A DNA stretch of 64,000 nt. Origin: Nocardia transvalensis NBRC 15921. Lineage in GTDB: Bacteria; Actinomycetota; Actinomycetes; Mycobacteriales; Mycobacteriaceae. The stretch's first letter is position 1, and every line of letters begins with the position of its first letter. Position numbers and translations under genes: made by a program. The stretch spans positions 354,061-418,060 of the forward strand of contig NZ_BAGL01000002.1 in the NCBI RefSeq assembly GCF_000308875.1, in the 5' to 3' direction. The notes under the pieces were generated by a model, which was given only the letters and a program-made list of their open reading frames with translations, had not been told where the DNA came from and did no database searches. This document shows, piece by piece, positions 49,332-59,642 of this stretch.

Positions 49332-49907
49332 ATGACTGACGAGCCTCTCGGACCGGTCGGGAACGTCGCGGACGACTACGAGGCCGAACCCCAGATCATC
49401 ACCTGGAAAGAGTCCACGAGCCGACGCTTGACGCGTCATCTGGACGACGAGGCGGCGGCGGAGGAGCGGCCGGCCGAGCCGTTCCGCAGCCCGGGCGCCT
49501 TCGCCGCGTGGGCCCTGGCCGCCCTGCGCGCCCTGATCGACGTGCAGTTCCACCGCCCGGCGACGCGCACCCTGCTGCCGCTGGCCTACATCCTCGGCCT
49601 GTCCTTCGCCTGCGGCGTCCCGATCGTGCTGACCGTGCTGCTCTGGCACGTCTCGATGCTGCTGGGCCTCGCGTTCGCGGTGCTGGTGGCGGTGCCGCTG
49701 GGGCTGACCATGGCGGCGTCGGTGCGCTTGGCCCTGGAATTCCTCGTGAACGCGTCGCGGCTGGCCAGCCGGGTCGAGCACATCAACGATCTCGCCGACG
49801 ATCTCTTCCGGGCACTGTCCGAGGTGGCCGAGCCGGTCAATCAGCTCTCCGAAGACGTTCGGGCAGTGCAGTTCTGGCGTTTCCGGAGGCGTCCGCAGCG
49901 GAAGTGA
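49332..49907 (+). CDS. DUF4282-like membrane protein
   Basis: A 191-residue protein with an acidic N-terminus (MTDEPLGPVGNVADDYEAEP), then FRSPGAFAAWALAALRALIDVQFHR and two membrane helices (LLPLAYILGLSFACGVPIVLT and LLGLAFAVLVAVPLGLTMAA). A cytoplasmic helix follows (RLASRVEHINDLADDLFRAL). The pattern fits the DUF4282 family of unknown function. The ATG has GGATCGGAG just upstream. It is probably a single gene. Confidence 0.78.
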   Translation: MTDEPLGPVGNVADDYEAEPQIITWKESTSRRLTRHLDDEAAAEERPAEPFRSPGAFAAWALAALRALIDVQFHRPATRTLLPLAYILGLSFACGVPIVLTVLLWHVSMLLGLAFAVLVAVPLGLTMAASVRLALEFLVNASRLASRVEHINDLADDLFRALSEVAEPVNQLSEDVRAVQFWRFRRRPQRK

Positions 49908-50107
49908 GCGCGGGTTGTCCCAGCGGTGACGCAGACGTGACTGAGACACTACCCTTACTCATAGTGATATTGGCGGTATCCGGCTCTGGTTCGGCTGTGC
50001 AACAATCCGATTGCTTGTCCGATTCGACCCTGGGCACGCGTGAGATTCGGGCCGTTCGGTGGGCTGTGAGAGCGAGTACGATCGGCGCACGGGACGGAGG
50101 GGGAAGT

Positions 50108-50980
50108 ATGGGCTTACCGCAGGGGATCACCGGTTCGACGATGCCGCGGCGCCAGCTGGGCCGCCAGCTTCGCGATCTGCGCAATCGCGCGCGGATGACC
50201 ACCCGGGTCGCCGCGCAGCGGCTGGAGTGGTCGGAGGCCAAGATCTGGCGCATCGAGACCGGCCAGACCTCGCTGCGCAGCCTCGACGTCGAGGCCATGT
50301 GCAAGATCTACGGCGCACCCGCCGAACTCGTCGAGCCGCTCACCGCGCTGGCGCGGGAGACCAAGGCGCGCGGCTGGTGGGCCGAGTACAGCGATGTGAT
50401 CGCCGAGGGCTTCGAGGTGTACATCGGCCTCGAGGAGGCGGCCGACAGGCTGTCGACCTTCGAGAACGGCCTGGTGCCCGGCCTGTTGCAGACCGAGGGC
50501 TACACGCGGGCGGTCCTGGCCGCCGCGCGGCCGGAGATGTCGGCGCAGGAACTCGATCGCCGGGTGGCGCTGCGGTCGGCCCGCCAGTCCGTGCTCACCC
50601 GGCCGGAATCGCCCGCACGGGTGTCCGCGGTGCTCACCGAATCGCTGCTGCGGCACCGGATCGGCGGCGCCGACGTGCACGCCGCCCAGCTCGACCACCT
50701 GCGCCGCATGTCCGAGCGGCCCAATGTCGACATTCGCGTGGTGCCGAACGACTGCGAATACCACGCGGGCATGGAGTCCGGCCGGTTCGTCCTGCTCGAA
50801 TTCCCCGACACCGCGGGCGATCTGACCGAGCCGCCGGTGGTGTACGTCGAAACCTTCACCGGCTCCGCGTATTTCGACAAGGACCACGAAATCGACCGCT
50901 ACCGTGCGGCTTTCGGTGGTATCCGGGCCGCATCGGTGGAAGCCCGCGCGGCCATAGACGAGGCCCTGGCGGCCTGCTGA
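50108..50980 (+). CDS. XRE-family regulator with DUF5753 domain
   Basis: A 290-residue regulator with an N-terminal helix-turn-helix (RRQLGRQLRDLRNRARMTTRVAAQRLEW, recognition helix near SEAKIWRIETG) and a DUF5753 effector domain (GLVPGLLQTEGYTRAV, LDRRVALRSARQ, NVDIRVVPN, EPPVVYVETFTGSAYFD). Such proteins usually control a neighbouring DUF397 gene; none is found next to this one. GGGACGGAGGGGGAAG directly upstream is a very strong ribosome binding site. It gives an internal full-length comparison for the truncated copy at 30158-30652. Confidence 0.9.
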   Translation: MGLPQGITGSTMPRRQLGRQLRDLRNRARMTTRVAAQRLEWSEAKIWRIETGQTSLRSLDVEAMCKIYGAPAELVEPLTALARETKARGWWAEYSDVIAEGFEVYIGLEEAADRLSTFENGLVPGLLQTEGYTRAVLAAARPEMSAQELDRRVALRSARQSVLTRPESPARVSAVLTESLLRHRIGGADVHAAQLDHLRRMSERPNVDIRVVPNDCEYHAGMESGRFVLLEFPDTAGDLTEPPVVYVETFTGSAYFDKDHEIDRYRAAFGGIRAASVEARAAIDEALAAC

Positions 50981-51012
50981 GTCGATTCCGGCCGAAGTGC
51001 GGCCGTCCGCGC

Positions 51013-51429
51013 TCAGCTGAGCGTGCGGGCGAGAACTTCCCGGTGTGTGGGCGCCGCCGAGGCGTGCAGGGCGCGGCCCTTGTCGGTGAGGCAGACGAAG
51101 ATCGCGCGCCGGTCGTCGGTGCACATGCTGCGGCTGACCAGGCCGTCTCGCTCGAGCCGGGCCACCGCTCGGGACAGGGCGCTCTGGCTCAGGTAGATGT
51201 CGCCGGCCAGGTCGCTCATGCGGTAGGTCTCGCAGTGGGCGTCGACGAGGCGGTCGAGCGTCTCGAATTCGCTGAGGCCGATCTGATGGCGGCCCTGTAG
51301 CTCCTTCTCCAGCGCACAGGACACATCGGCGTGCTGGGACAGCAGAGTGCGCCACTTGCTCACCAGTCCGGCCGGTACCGCCTGTTCGAGGGCTGCGGGC
51401 CGGTCGACGGACGCTGTCGACTTGGACAT
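51013..51429 (-). CDS. MarR-family transcriptional regulator
   Basis: A 138-residue winged-helix repressor (LSEFETLDRLVDAHCETYRMSDLAGDIYLSQSALSRAVARLERDGLVSRSMCTDDRRA, the last part being the wing). It is divergent from an MFS exporter gene across an 86-base gap that contains a 26-bp palindrome. Regulation of the exporter in response to a ligand is the usual arrangement. The first Met at 51429 is preferred; a GTG two codons earlier is possible. Confidence 0.9.
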   Translation of the reverse strand: MSKSTASVDRPAALEQAVPAGLVSKWRTLLSQHADVSCALEKELQGRHQIGLSEFETLDRLVDAHCETYRMSDLAGDIYLSQSALSRAVARLERDGLVSRSMCTDDRRAIFVCLTDKGRALHASAAPTHREVLARTLS

Positions 51430-51466
51430 GCCCACATCTTAGTGTCCACCGTCAAATCATGCAACC

Positions 51467-51492
51467 GCATTAAATGCTTGCACATTTAATGC
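51467..51492. promoter_or_regulatory. Probable MarR operator
   Basis: A perfect 10-bp inverted repeat GCATTAAATG / CATTTAATGC with a 6-base spacer (CTTGCA), 24 bases before the MFS start and 37 bases before the MarR start. It is AT-rich in GC-rich DNA and fits a MarR dimer site covering both promoters. Confidence 0.82.
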
Positions 51493-51515
51493 GCACGCAT
51501 GTACTGTCCCAACTC

Positions 51516-52994
51516 ATGACTTCCACAGCAACACTCCCGGCCGCCGCGGCGGCGGCCGGTACCCGGTGGCCGGCACGGATGTGGGGAATGCTGATCACCC
51601 TGTGCATCGTGCTGTTCCTCGACGGTCTCGACGTGTCGATGATCGGTGTCGCGCTGCCGTCCATCGGCACCGAACTCGGTCTCGGCACCTCCACTCTCCA
51701 GTGGCTGGTCAGCGGGTACGTGCTCGGCTACGGCGGCCTGCTGCTGCTGGGCGGGCGCACCGCCGACCTGCTCGGGCGGCGCAAGGTCTTCCTGATCGCC
51801 CTCGCCGTCTTCGCGCTGGCCTCGCTGGCCGGCGGCCTGGTCAGCTCCGCCGCGCTGCTGATCCTGACCCGTTTCGTCAAGGGCCTGGCCGCGGCGTTCA
51901 CCGCGCCGACCGGCCTGTCGATCATCACCACCAACTTCGCCGAGGGCCCGGCCCGCAACAAGGCGCTGTCCATCTACACCGTGTTCGGTGCGGGCGGGTA
52001 CTCCATGGGCCTGGTGTTCGGCGGCCTGATGACCGGCCTCGGCTGGCGCTGGACCTTCTTCCTGCCCGTGCCGATCGCCATCGCCGCCCTGGTCGCCGCC
52101 GCCTTCCTGGTGCCGCGGGACAAGCCGGCGCAGGAGGGCGGGCACGACCTGCTCGGCGCGCTGTTCTCCACGGCCGCCATGCTGCTGCTGGTCTTCACCG
52201 TCGTCTCGGCCCCGGAGGCCGGCTGGGGTTCGGCCCGGACCGTCGGCTCGTTCGCCGCGGTGGTGGCGCTGTTCGTGGCGTTCGTCGCGGTGGAGAACCG
52301 GGTCAAGCACCCGCTGATCCGGCTCGGCATCCTGCGCAAGGTGTCGCTGGCGCGGGCCAGCCTGGTCATCGTCGCGCTGGCCGGGTCCTACTTCAGCTGG
52401 CAGTTCATCGTGACCCTGTTCCTGCAGGACACCCTGGGCTGGTCGGCGCTGGAGCTGGCGATGGCCCTGCTGCCGGTGGGTCTGCTGGTCGCGCTGTCGT
52501 CGGTGTTCTCCGACAAGATCGTCGACCGGTTCGGCACCGGCCCGATCATCGCGGTCACCATGGTCGTGATGAGCATCGGCTACCTGCTGTTCCTGCGGCT
52601 GGACACCACACCCTCCTACCTGAGTGTGATCCTGCCCGCGGTACTGCTGATCGGCATCGGCTGGATCGGCTTCCCCGCCATCAACATCCAGGCCACCAAT
52701 GGCATCTCCGACGAGGAACAGGGCCTGGCGGCGGGTGTGCTCCAGACCTCCATGCAGGTCGGGGCGGCCATCGTGCTGGCCATCAACACCGCGATCATCA
52801 CCGCGTCTTCGTCCCCCGGGCCCACCCAGCACACCGACACCTCGCCCGCCGCGGTGCTGGACAGCTACCGTCCCGGCCTGATCTTCGCCGGCGTGGTCTG
52901 CGTCATCGGCGCGGTGATCGCGCTGACCCACTTCCTGCCCAAGCGGCCGACCCCGGTCGCCGAGGCGGACCGGGAACTGCAACTGGCTGCCTGA
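51516..52994 (+). CDS. MFS transporter, DHA2 (EmrB/QacA-like) family
   Basis: A 492-residue drug:proton antiporter-type protein with about 14 membrane helices. Motif FLDGLDVSMIGVALPSIGTELGL is the D1 signature of the 14-helix class, and LGGRTADLLGRRKVFLIAL is motif A. Helices continue to the end (LIFAGVVCVIGAVIALTHFLP). The ATG giving MTSTATLPAAAAAAG was chosen; an earlier in-frame start lies inside the operator. It is divergently controlled with the MarR gene. The exported compound is unknown. Confidence 0.9.
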   Translation: MTSTATLPAAAAAAGTRWPARMWGMLITLCIVLFLDGLDVSMIGVALPSIGTELGLGTSTLQWLVSGYVLGYGGLLLLGGRTADLLGRRKVFLIALAVFALASLAGGLVSSAALLILTRFVKGLAAAFTAPTGLSIITTNFAEGPARNKALSIYTVFGAGGYSMGLVFGGLMTGLGWRWTFFLPVPIAIAALVAAAFLVPRDKPAQEGGHDLLGALFSTAAMLLLVFTVVSAPEAGWGSARTVGSFAAVVALFVAFVAVENRVKHPLIRLGILRKVSLARASLVIVALAGSYFSWQFIVTLFLQDTLGWSALELAMALLPVGLLVALSSVFSDKIVDRFGTGPIIAVTMVVMSIGYLLFLRLDTTPSYLSVILPAVLLIGIGWIGFPAINIQATNGISDEEQGLAAGVLQTSMQVGAAIVLAINTAIITASSSPGPTQHTDTSPAAVLDSYRPGLIFAGVVCVIGAVIALTHFLPKRPTPVAEADRELQLAA

Positions 52995-53085
52995 CCGAGC
53001 GGCCGGGGAGTCTGAAACCGCGGTGGGCGAACACGATTCGCCCACCGCGGTTTGCTGTGCGGCATTGTTCCCCTCGTTCCCGGCA

Positions 53086-53121
53086 TGCTTTTGTTGTTTC
53101 CGGCATGCTTTTGGCCGGAAA
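53086..53121. repeat. Dispersed palindromic repeat at the 3' end of rmlC
   Basis: A complete copy at 53097-53121 (core CCGGCATGCTTTTGGCCGG) is preceded by a partial copy at 53086-53096 that repeats CCCGGCATGCTTTTG. The element touches the TAG stop of rmlC and lies between convergent genes, so here it may work as a terminator. Confidence 0.82.
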
Positions 53122-53688
53122 CTAGCCTCGCAGACTCCTCAGCCTCGGCGCCGCAGCGTCTTTCGGCGAACGCGTGAATTTCAGCGGCTTGCCGTCCCGC
53201 CCCACCGTCGGCCAGCCGATACCCAGGTCCGGATCGAAAGCGTCGAGGTCACGGTCGAATTCGGGCGTGTACTCCAGCGAGCACAGATACGTGACCGTGG
53301 AGTCGTCCTCGAGCGACAGCAGCGCGTGCCCCAGGCCCTCGGACAGGAACACCGAGCGGCGATCCACATCGTCCAGCAGCACCGCGTCCCAGGCGCCGAA
53401 GGTGGGCGAGCCCTGCCGCAGATCCACCACGACGTCCAGGAACGCGCCCCGCACACAGGTCACGTACTTCGCCTGCCCGGGCGGATCCTCGGTGTAGTGG
53501 ATGCCGCGCAGCACGCCCGCCGCGGAGGTGGAGGTGTTGACCTGCAACAGGTCGAACGGCCGCCCGACCGCCTTCTCGAATTCGGAGGCCTTGAACGATT
53601 CGACGAACACCCCCCGCGCGTCGCCGCGCAGCGTAGGCGTGAACTCCCAGGCGCCCGGAACGGACAATTCCCGGATCCGCATACTCAT
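53122..53688 (-). CDS. rmlC: dTDP-4-dehydrorhamnose 3,5-epimerase
   Basis: Third enzyme of dTDP-L-rhamnose synthesis, whose product forms the linker between peptidoglycan and galactan. A cupin protein of 188 residues ([16 protein letters not shown]). RGVFVESFKASEFE, QVNTSTSAAGVLRGIHY with the catalytic His, and GSPTFGAW are the conserved segments. The Tyr region (SLEDDSTVTYLCSLEYTPEFDRDL) is also intact. The start ATG overlaps the rmlA stop (TGATG), so the two form an operon. The gene ends at the palindromic element. Confidence 0.95.
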   Translation of the reverse strand: MSMRIRELSVPGAWEFTPTLRGDARGVFVESFKASEFEKAVGRPFDLLQVNTSTSAAGVLRGIHYTEDPPGQAKYVTCVRGAFLDVVVDLRQGSPTFGAWDAVLLDDVDRRSVFLSEGLGHALLSLEDDSTVTYLCSLEYTPEFDRDLDAFDPDLGIGWPTVGRDGKPLKFTRSPKDAAAPRLRSLRG

Positions 53689-54569
53689 CAGCGCTGATCC
53701 CAGTCCCGCCCGTGTTCGAGCAGACCGAGCAGGTATTTCCCGTACCCCGATCGCACGAGCGGCTCGGCCAGCCGGCACAACTGCTCGTCGTCGATGAAGC
53801 CCATCCGCCAGGCCACTTCCTCGGGCACCCCGATCTTCAAACCCTGCCGCTCCTCGATGGTCCGCACGTAGTTGGCGGCATCGAGCATCGAGTCGAAGGT
53901 TCCGGTGTCGAGCCAGGCCGTGCCGCGGGCCAGCACCTCCACCGACAACCGGCCCTGTTCCAGGTAGGCGCGGTTGATATCGGTGATCTCGTATTCGCCA
54001 CGCGCCGAGGGCCGCAGGTCGCGGGCGATCTCGACCACGTCGTTGTCGTAGAAGTACAGGCCCGGGATAGCGTAGTTGGATCGCGGCACCTTGGGCTTCT
54101 CCTCGATGGAGATGGCCTTGCCCTTCGCGAATTCGATCACGCCGTACGCGGTCGGGTCCGAGACCTGATAGGCGAATACCGCCCCGCCGTCGATGCTTTC
54201 GAAGCGCCGCAGCCGGGTGCCCAGGCCGGGACCGTGAAAGATATTGTCGCCCAGCACCAGCGCCGCCGATTCGCTGCCGATGTGGTCGGCGCCGAGCACG
54301 AAGGCCCGGGCGAGGCCGTCCGGTTCCGGTTGCACTACATAGCGGATCGACAGCCCGAGCTGGGAGCCGTCACCGAGCAGCCGGTCGAACGCCGCGGAAT
54401 CCTCCGGGGTGGTGATGACCAGGATCTCCCGGATGCCGGCCAGCATCAGCGTCGACAGCGGGTAGTACACCATCGGCTTGTCGTACACCGGGACCAATTG
54501 CTTGCTCACCCCTCGGGTGATCGGGTGCAGCCGCGACCCGGTGCCACCGGCCAGGATGATTCCGCGCAT
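53688..54569 (-). CDS. rmlA: Glucose-1-phosphate thymidylyltransferase
   Basis: First enzyme of dTDP-L-rhamnose synthesis: glucose-1-phosphate plus dTTP to dTDP-glucose. It has 293 residues from the ATG giving [20 protein letters not shown], the nucleotide-binding signature. Next come [60 protein letters not shown] and the sugar-site [13 protein letters not shown]. Full length for the family. A few further upstream codons are open but not conserved. Confidence 0.96.
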   Translation of the reverse strand: MRGIILAGGTGSRLHPITRGVSKQLVPVYDKPMVYYPLSTLMLAGIREILVITTPEDSAAFDRLLGDGSQLGLSIRYVVQPEPDGLARAFVLGADHIGSESAALVLGDNIFHGPGLGTRLRRFESIDGGAVFAYQVSDPTAYGVIEFAKGKAISIEEKPKVPRSNYAIPGLYFYDNDVVEIARDLRPSARGEYEITDINRAYLEQGRLSVEVLARGTAWLDTGTFDSMLDAANYVRTIEERQGLKIGVPEEVAWRMGFIDDEQLCRLAEPLVRSGYGKYLLGLLEHGRDWDQR

Positions 54570-54761
54570 GTCACAGCAGTCTGCCATTCGCGGTCCACCC
54601 GGGCTCGACGAGGTTCCGACTCGACCGCGAAATGATCACAACGGTTTACGGGGACGCCATCGCGGCGACCATATTCCTAGGTCACGTTGTCAGCGCCGAC
54701 AGCTCGCCCGCCGGATCCCGGCTGCCGACCGCTCGGTGCGCCGGAGTGAGGTAGGTGCGCG

Positions 54762-55754
54762 ATGGTGGCGATCCGAGGCGAGTTCCCGAGTGAGCCGGGT
54801 GTCGTGGTCAATCCGGACGGCGGCAGCCTGACGTCCCGGGCGCTGTGGCTGGCGTGCCGCGGCCTGGTCCGTCCGGTGGTGCGGCACTTCCCGATCACCC
54901 CGCTGACGATGCCCGCGGCGAGCGCCGTCGTCGACGCGCTGGCGCGATTGCGCCCGAGCCCGTCCGGAGTGGAGCGGGAACAGGTGTGGCTCAAAGGCTT
55001 TCGCATGGAGATCCTGCGTCCCGGCGGCGGCCGCCGATCGCTGCGGGACGGCGCGGTGATGTATATGCACGGCGGCGGCTTCTTCCTGTGCGGGCTGGAC
55101 ACGCACCGGCCGATCGCCGCCGCCCTCGCCCGGCGCACCGGACTGCCGGTACTGAACGTCGCGTACCGCCAGCTCCCGGACACCTCCATCGCCGGATCGG
55201 TCGACGACTGCCTCACCGCGTACCGGTGGTTGCTGCGGCACGGCGCCGATCCCGCGCGCATCGTCTTCGCGGGGGATTCGGCCGGGGGCTTCCTCACCTT
55301 CGCGACCGCGCTGCGGGCCCTCGCGGCCGGGCTGCCCGCGCCCGCCGGACTGGTCGGGCTGTCCCCGGCGCTGGATCTGAACTGCGCGGCCAAGCGCGAC
55401 TGCCCGACCGCCGCCCGCGACGCCTATATCCCGCTGTCGGCGCTGGAACAGATGGTGCGCTACGGCGCGTTCGGCCCGGACGCCGAACCCTCCCCGGTCG
55501 ACGGTGCACTGGCGGGGCTGCCGCCCGTCCTGCTGATCGTCGGCGAGGACGAATTGCTGCGCTACGACTGCGAACTCATGGCGCGCCGGCTCACGGCGGC
55601 CGGGGTGCCGAACTCGCTGGAGCTGTGGCGCGGGCAGGTGCACGCGTTCGCGAGCATCGTGCCGAATCTGCCGGAGAGCCGCGCCGCGCTGGGCCGGGTG
55701 ACGCGGTTCGTGCGGGCCCGGATCGAGGCCGGGAGCATCGCGCGGACCGCCTGA
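54762..55754 (+). CDS. Alpha/beta hydrolase of the hormone-sensitive-lipase family
   Basis: A 330-residue esterase. The oxyanion motif YMHGGGFFLCGLDTHRP and the nucleophile FAGDSAGGFLTFA identify HSL/GDXG-family lipases. The acid is in IVGEDELLRYDCE and the base His in GQVHAFASI. No signal peptide is seen. The ATG follows GGAGTGAGGTAGG. It is divergent from rmlA, but a link to rhamnose synthesis is not suggested by anything visible. It ends at a strong bidirectional hairpin. Confidence 0.9.
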   Translation: MVAIRGEFPSEPGVVVNPDGGSLTSRALWLACRGLVRPVVRHFPITPLTMPAASAVVDALARLRPSPSGVEREQVWLKGFRMEILRPGGGRRSLRDGAVMYMHGGGFFLCGLDTHRPIAAALARRTGLPVLNVAYRQLPDTSIAGSVDDCLTAYRWLLRHGADPARIVFAGDSAGGFLTFATALRALAAGLPAPAGLVGLSPALDLNCAAKRDCPTAARDAYIPLSALEQMVRYGAFGPDAEPSPVDGALAGLPPVLLIVGEDELLRYDCELMARRLTAAGVPNSLELWRGQVHAFASIVPNLPESRAALGRVTRFVRARIEAGSIARTA

Positions 55755-55759
55755 ACCGG

Positions 55760-55797
55760 CAGCACCCCCGCACAGCCGGCGCTGTGCGGGGGTGCTG
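55760..55797. terminator. Bidirectional terminator after the esterase gene
   Basis: A perfect 17-bp stem (CAGCACCCCCGCACAGC and its complement) with a 4-base loop between two convergent genes. Confidence 0.85.
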
Positions 55798-55823
55798 GGG
55801 CAGAACCGTGCGGTCCGACCGGC

Positions 55824-56531
55824 CTACTTGGCCGGCGGGACGAACGGCTGGTTGATGGTCGTGAAGTACTGCGCCGCGGCGGCGATCGCGACCGGGGCCG
55901 TGATCAGCAGCTGGCCGGCCAGGGTGCCCAGCGCGCCGATGGCGATGATGCCACCGAGGCAGCCGATGGCGGCGGCCGGAATGAACGCGCCGAACAGGCC
56001 GATGATCGCGGCCGAGGCGACGGTCGCGCCCGCGATGCCACCGAGCACGCAGCCGATGGCGCCGCCGCCGATGCCACCCACCAGGGTGCCGATGGTGGCG
56101 CCGGTGGAGATGGTGTCCTTCAGGCGGGTGAAGGCGGCCAGCTCACGGTCGTACGGGGTCTTCCAGGGGGCCTGGTCCTCGAACGGCAGCGCGACGGGCT
56201 GGTAGCTCGCGTGCTGCAGGTCGAACTGCGGGGTCAGGGTGGCGGTGTTGCCGGAGATGTCGGCAGCGATCGGGAACACGTAGTCGTCGACGCGGAACGA
56301 CAGATCGGTGCCGGCCAGGGTGGTTCCATTGGCGGCTTTGATCTTGAAGACGCCGTTCTCGTTGACCAGGGAGCCGGAATCCGTCGAGATGACCGTGTTC
56401 GTCTCGGTGGTGGTCGCCTTGTAGTTGACCGCGCCCTCGTCGGCGGCAGGTGCCGCGTTGACGGTGCCGGCGGTCACGCCGATCGCGGCGATCAGCATGA
56501 CCGACGTCGCGGCGAATTTCCTCATCAGCAT
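55824..56531 (-). CDS. Secreted protein with glycine-rich hydrophobic C-terminus
   Basis: A 235-residue protein with a Sec signal peptide (MRKFAATSVMLIAAIGVTAGTVNA). A beta-rich N-terminal domain of about 95 residues follows (TNTVISTDSGSLVNENGVFK, then LSFRVDDYVFPIAADI). The C-terminal 100 residues are hydrophobic and Gly/Ala-rich (IGTLVGGIGGGAIGCVLGGI), like a glycine zipper that could insert in the outer mycomembrane. Proteins of this layout are, as far as known, abundant in Nocardia and have no assigned function. ATGs at 56531 and 56525 both fit; GAGG lies upstream. Confidence 0.8.
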   Translation of the reverse strand: MLMRKFAATSVMLIAAIGVTAGTVNAAPAADEGAVNYKATTTETNTVISTDSGSLVNENGVFKIKAANGTTLAGTDLSFRVDDYVFPIAADISGNTATLTPQFDLQHASYQPVALPFEDQAPWKTPYDRELAAFTRLKDTISTGATIGTLVGGIGGGAIGCVLGGIAGATVASAAIIGLFGAFIPAAAIGCLGGIIAIGALGTLAGQLLITAPVAIAAAAQYFTTINQPFVPPAK

Positions 56532-57943
<1,412 letters not shown>

Positions 57944-57944
57944 C

Positions 57945-59642
57945 TCAGCCCCAGACCAGGTAGTTGTACTTCGCGACGGCTGCCGCCAGCGCGATCACCG
58001 TGGCGACCACGATCACGATCGCAGGCCCCTTGGCCGGGGTGATCCCCCGAATATCGCTCAGCCGCACAGGCATCCACCGCAGCAGCACCGCGAAGGCCAC
58101 GATCGCCAGCGGCACGAAATACCGCCCCTGCACACCGTCGATGAGGTAGTAGCCCACCGGCGTGAACGACATGTACAGCGTCACGTAGATCATCGCGATA
58201 CTCGCCAGCACGGTGAGCGCGACGACCCAGGTGCGCAGCCGATCCGAGGTCAGGCGCTCGGCGATGCCCAGCCCCACCGCGAAGGCCAGCAGGCAGGCCA
58301 GGATCGACACCGCCGGCACGTCGATGTAGGCGAAGCCGAGTTCCCCGAAGAACTGGGTGAACCAGCGCTGATCCCGCAGCCAGATGCTCTCGACGAAGGT
58401 GTTCAGGAAATCCACGGGGTGGGTGAGGATTCCGTGCAGCTGATCACCCGGACGCACCGAATGCCACTGCTCGGGCGGGCGCATCAGGCCCATGCCGTCA
58501 CCGGTGGGCGCGGCGATCTTCATCCACACCGCGAACGCCCCGGCGCCGATCACCGCGCAGGCCCACGGAATCCAGCGCCGCCAGCTCGAAAAGCCGTACT
58601 GCCGAGCCGGAATCAGCACGGTCAGCATGGCCAGCAGCACGTAGGTCGGCTTGCACAGCGGCAGCAGGACCGTCGCCGCGAGCGCCACCGCGACCTCCGC
58701 GCGGGACAGCCGCGCGCCCAGGAACAGGCCCTTCACCAGCAGGCAGGAGACCAGCAGCGCCAGCGCGTTGGTCACCGTATCGGCGGTGACCGTCCCGGCC
58801 TGGAACAGCGCGATCGGCAGCACCGCGACCGCGAACGCCAGCCACTGCCACCGGAATCCGCGCAACGTCCACAGCGCGAATCCGACGATGATCAGATAGG
58901 CGGCCAGGCCCGCCAGCCGCGTCAGCAGCATCATGCCGCCGACATCGAGATCCAGCGCCTCCGCCAGCCGGATACCCACGGCCGCGGGCACATACGGGAT
59001 CGGGGAGTACGCCGCGGTATTGGTGAACCAGACCGGCTTCGTCGCGTCCGTGGTCACGGGCGCCGATTCCAGCAGCCGGTAGGAGACGCGGTCGGCGGCC
59101 ATCGGCTCGGGCTCGGGGGGCCGGCGGTTGTAGTCGGTGAAGGCGTAGCTCATCAGGCCGTCGATGGAGAGCGGGATGTCGCCGCCGTAGGCGACACCGC
59201 GATCGTCGGCGATGCGCTGCGGCAGGAATCCGCCGTGCGCGACCTGATACGACCGGCCGAACTGCGTGATCTCGTCGTGGCCCCAGAACGCCGGGGTGAC
59301 CGTCGCCCAGACGGCCCCGAACAGCGTGGCGACGACGAGGAACGCGGCCGTGGCCGCACCCATGCGCTCCCGCACCCACCCTCCGGCCCGGCGCAGCGGA
59401 TCGACTCCGGGGGGCGTCTCCGCAGCCTCGGCGACTGTCTCGTGGCCGTCCTCGGACCGCCGCTCGCCCACGGTGCTCGACTGCCGCTCGCCCACGGTGC
59501 TCGACTGTTGCCCGTCCACGGTGCCTGACTGCCGCCCGTCCACGGTGCTCGACTGTTGCCCGTCCACGGTGCCTGACTGCCGCCCGCCCACGGTGCCTGG
59601 CTGTTGCCCGTCCACGCTTTCCGGGCGGGCCTCGGTCGTCAT
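57945..59642 (-). CDS. DUF2142-like membrane protein with N-terminal octapeptide repeats
   Basis: A 565-residue protein. Residues about 1-75 are hydrophilic, with eight-residue repeats of the type (G/E)(Q/R)QS(S/G)TV(D/G), encoded by a 24-bp minisatellite. About eleven membrane helices follow. A large extracytoplasmic loop after the first one (PAFWGHDEITQFGRSYQVAHGG) carries an acidic motif in the GT-C position. The pattern is that of DUF2142, a predicted membrane glycosyltransferase-like family. The ATG overlaps the stop of the upstream GT2 gene (ATGA), so it probably uses the lipid-linked sugar made by that enzyme. The sugar is unknown. Confidence 0.82.
   Translation of the reverse strand: MTTEARPESVDGQQPGTVGGRQSGTVDGQQSSTVDGRQSGTVDGQQSSTVGERQSSTVGERRSEDGHETVAEAAETPPGVDPLRRAGGWVRERMGAATAAFLVVATLFGAVWATVTPAFWGHDEITQFGRSYQVAHGGFLPQRIADDRGVAYGGDIPLSIDGLMSYAFTDYNRRPPEPEPMAADRVSYRLLESAPVTTDATKPVWFTNTAAYSPIPYVPAAVGIRLAEALDLDVGGMMLLTRLAGLAAYLIIVGFALWTLRGFRWQWLAFAVAVLPIALFQAGTVTADTVTNALALLVSCLLVKGLFLGARLSRAEVAVALAATVLLPLCKPTYVLLAMLTVLIPARQYGFSSWRRWIPWACAVIGAGAFAVWMKIAAPTGDGMGLMRPPEQWHSVRPGDQLHGILTHPVDFLNTFVESIWLRDQRWFTQFFGELGFAYIDVPAVSILACLLAFAVGLGIAERLTSDRLRTWVVALTVLASIAMIYVTLYMSFTPVGYYLIDGVQGRYFVPLAIVAFAVLLRWMPVRLSDIRGITPAKGPAIVIVVATVIALAAAVAKYNYLVWG
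59459..59620. repeat. 24-bp minisatellite in the DUF2142-like gene
   Basis: About seven tandem units of 24 bases with alternating variants (CCCACGGTGCTCGACTGCCG and CCCACGGTGCCTGACTGCCG types), coding for an eight-residue repeat near the N-terminus. In-frame unit gain or loss is expected between strains. Confidence 0.85.

Noticed and set aside
50984..51006. TTCCGGCCGAAGTGCGGCCG between the XRE and MarR genes
   Set aside because: Resembles one end of the repeat, but the closing CCGG arm is absent.
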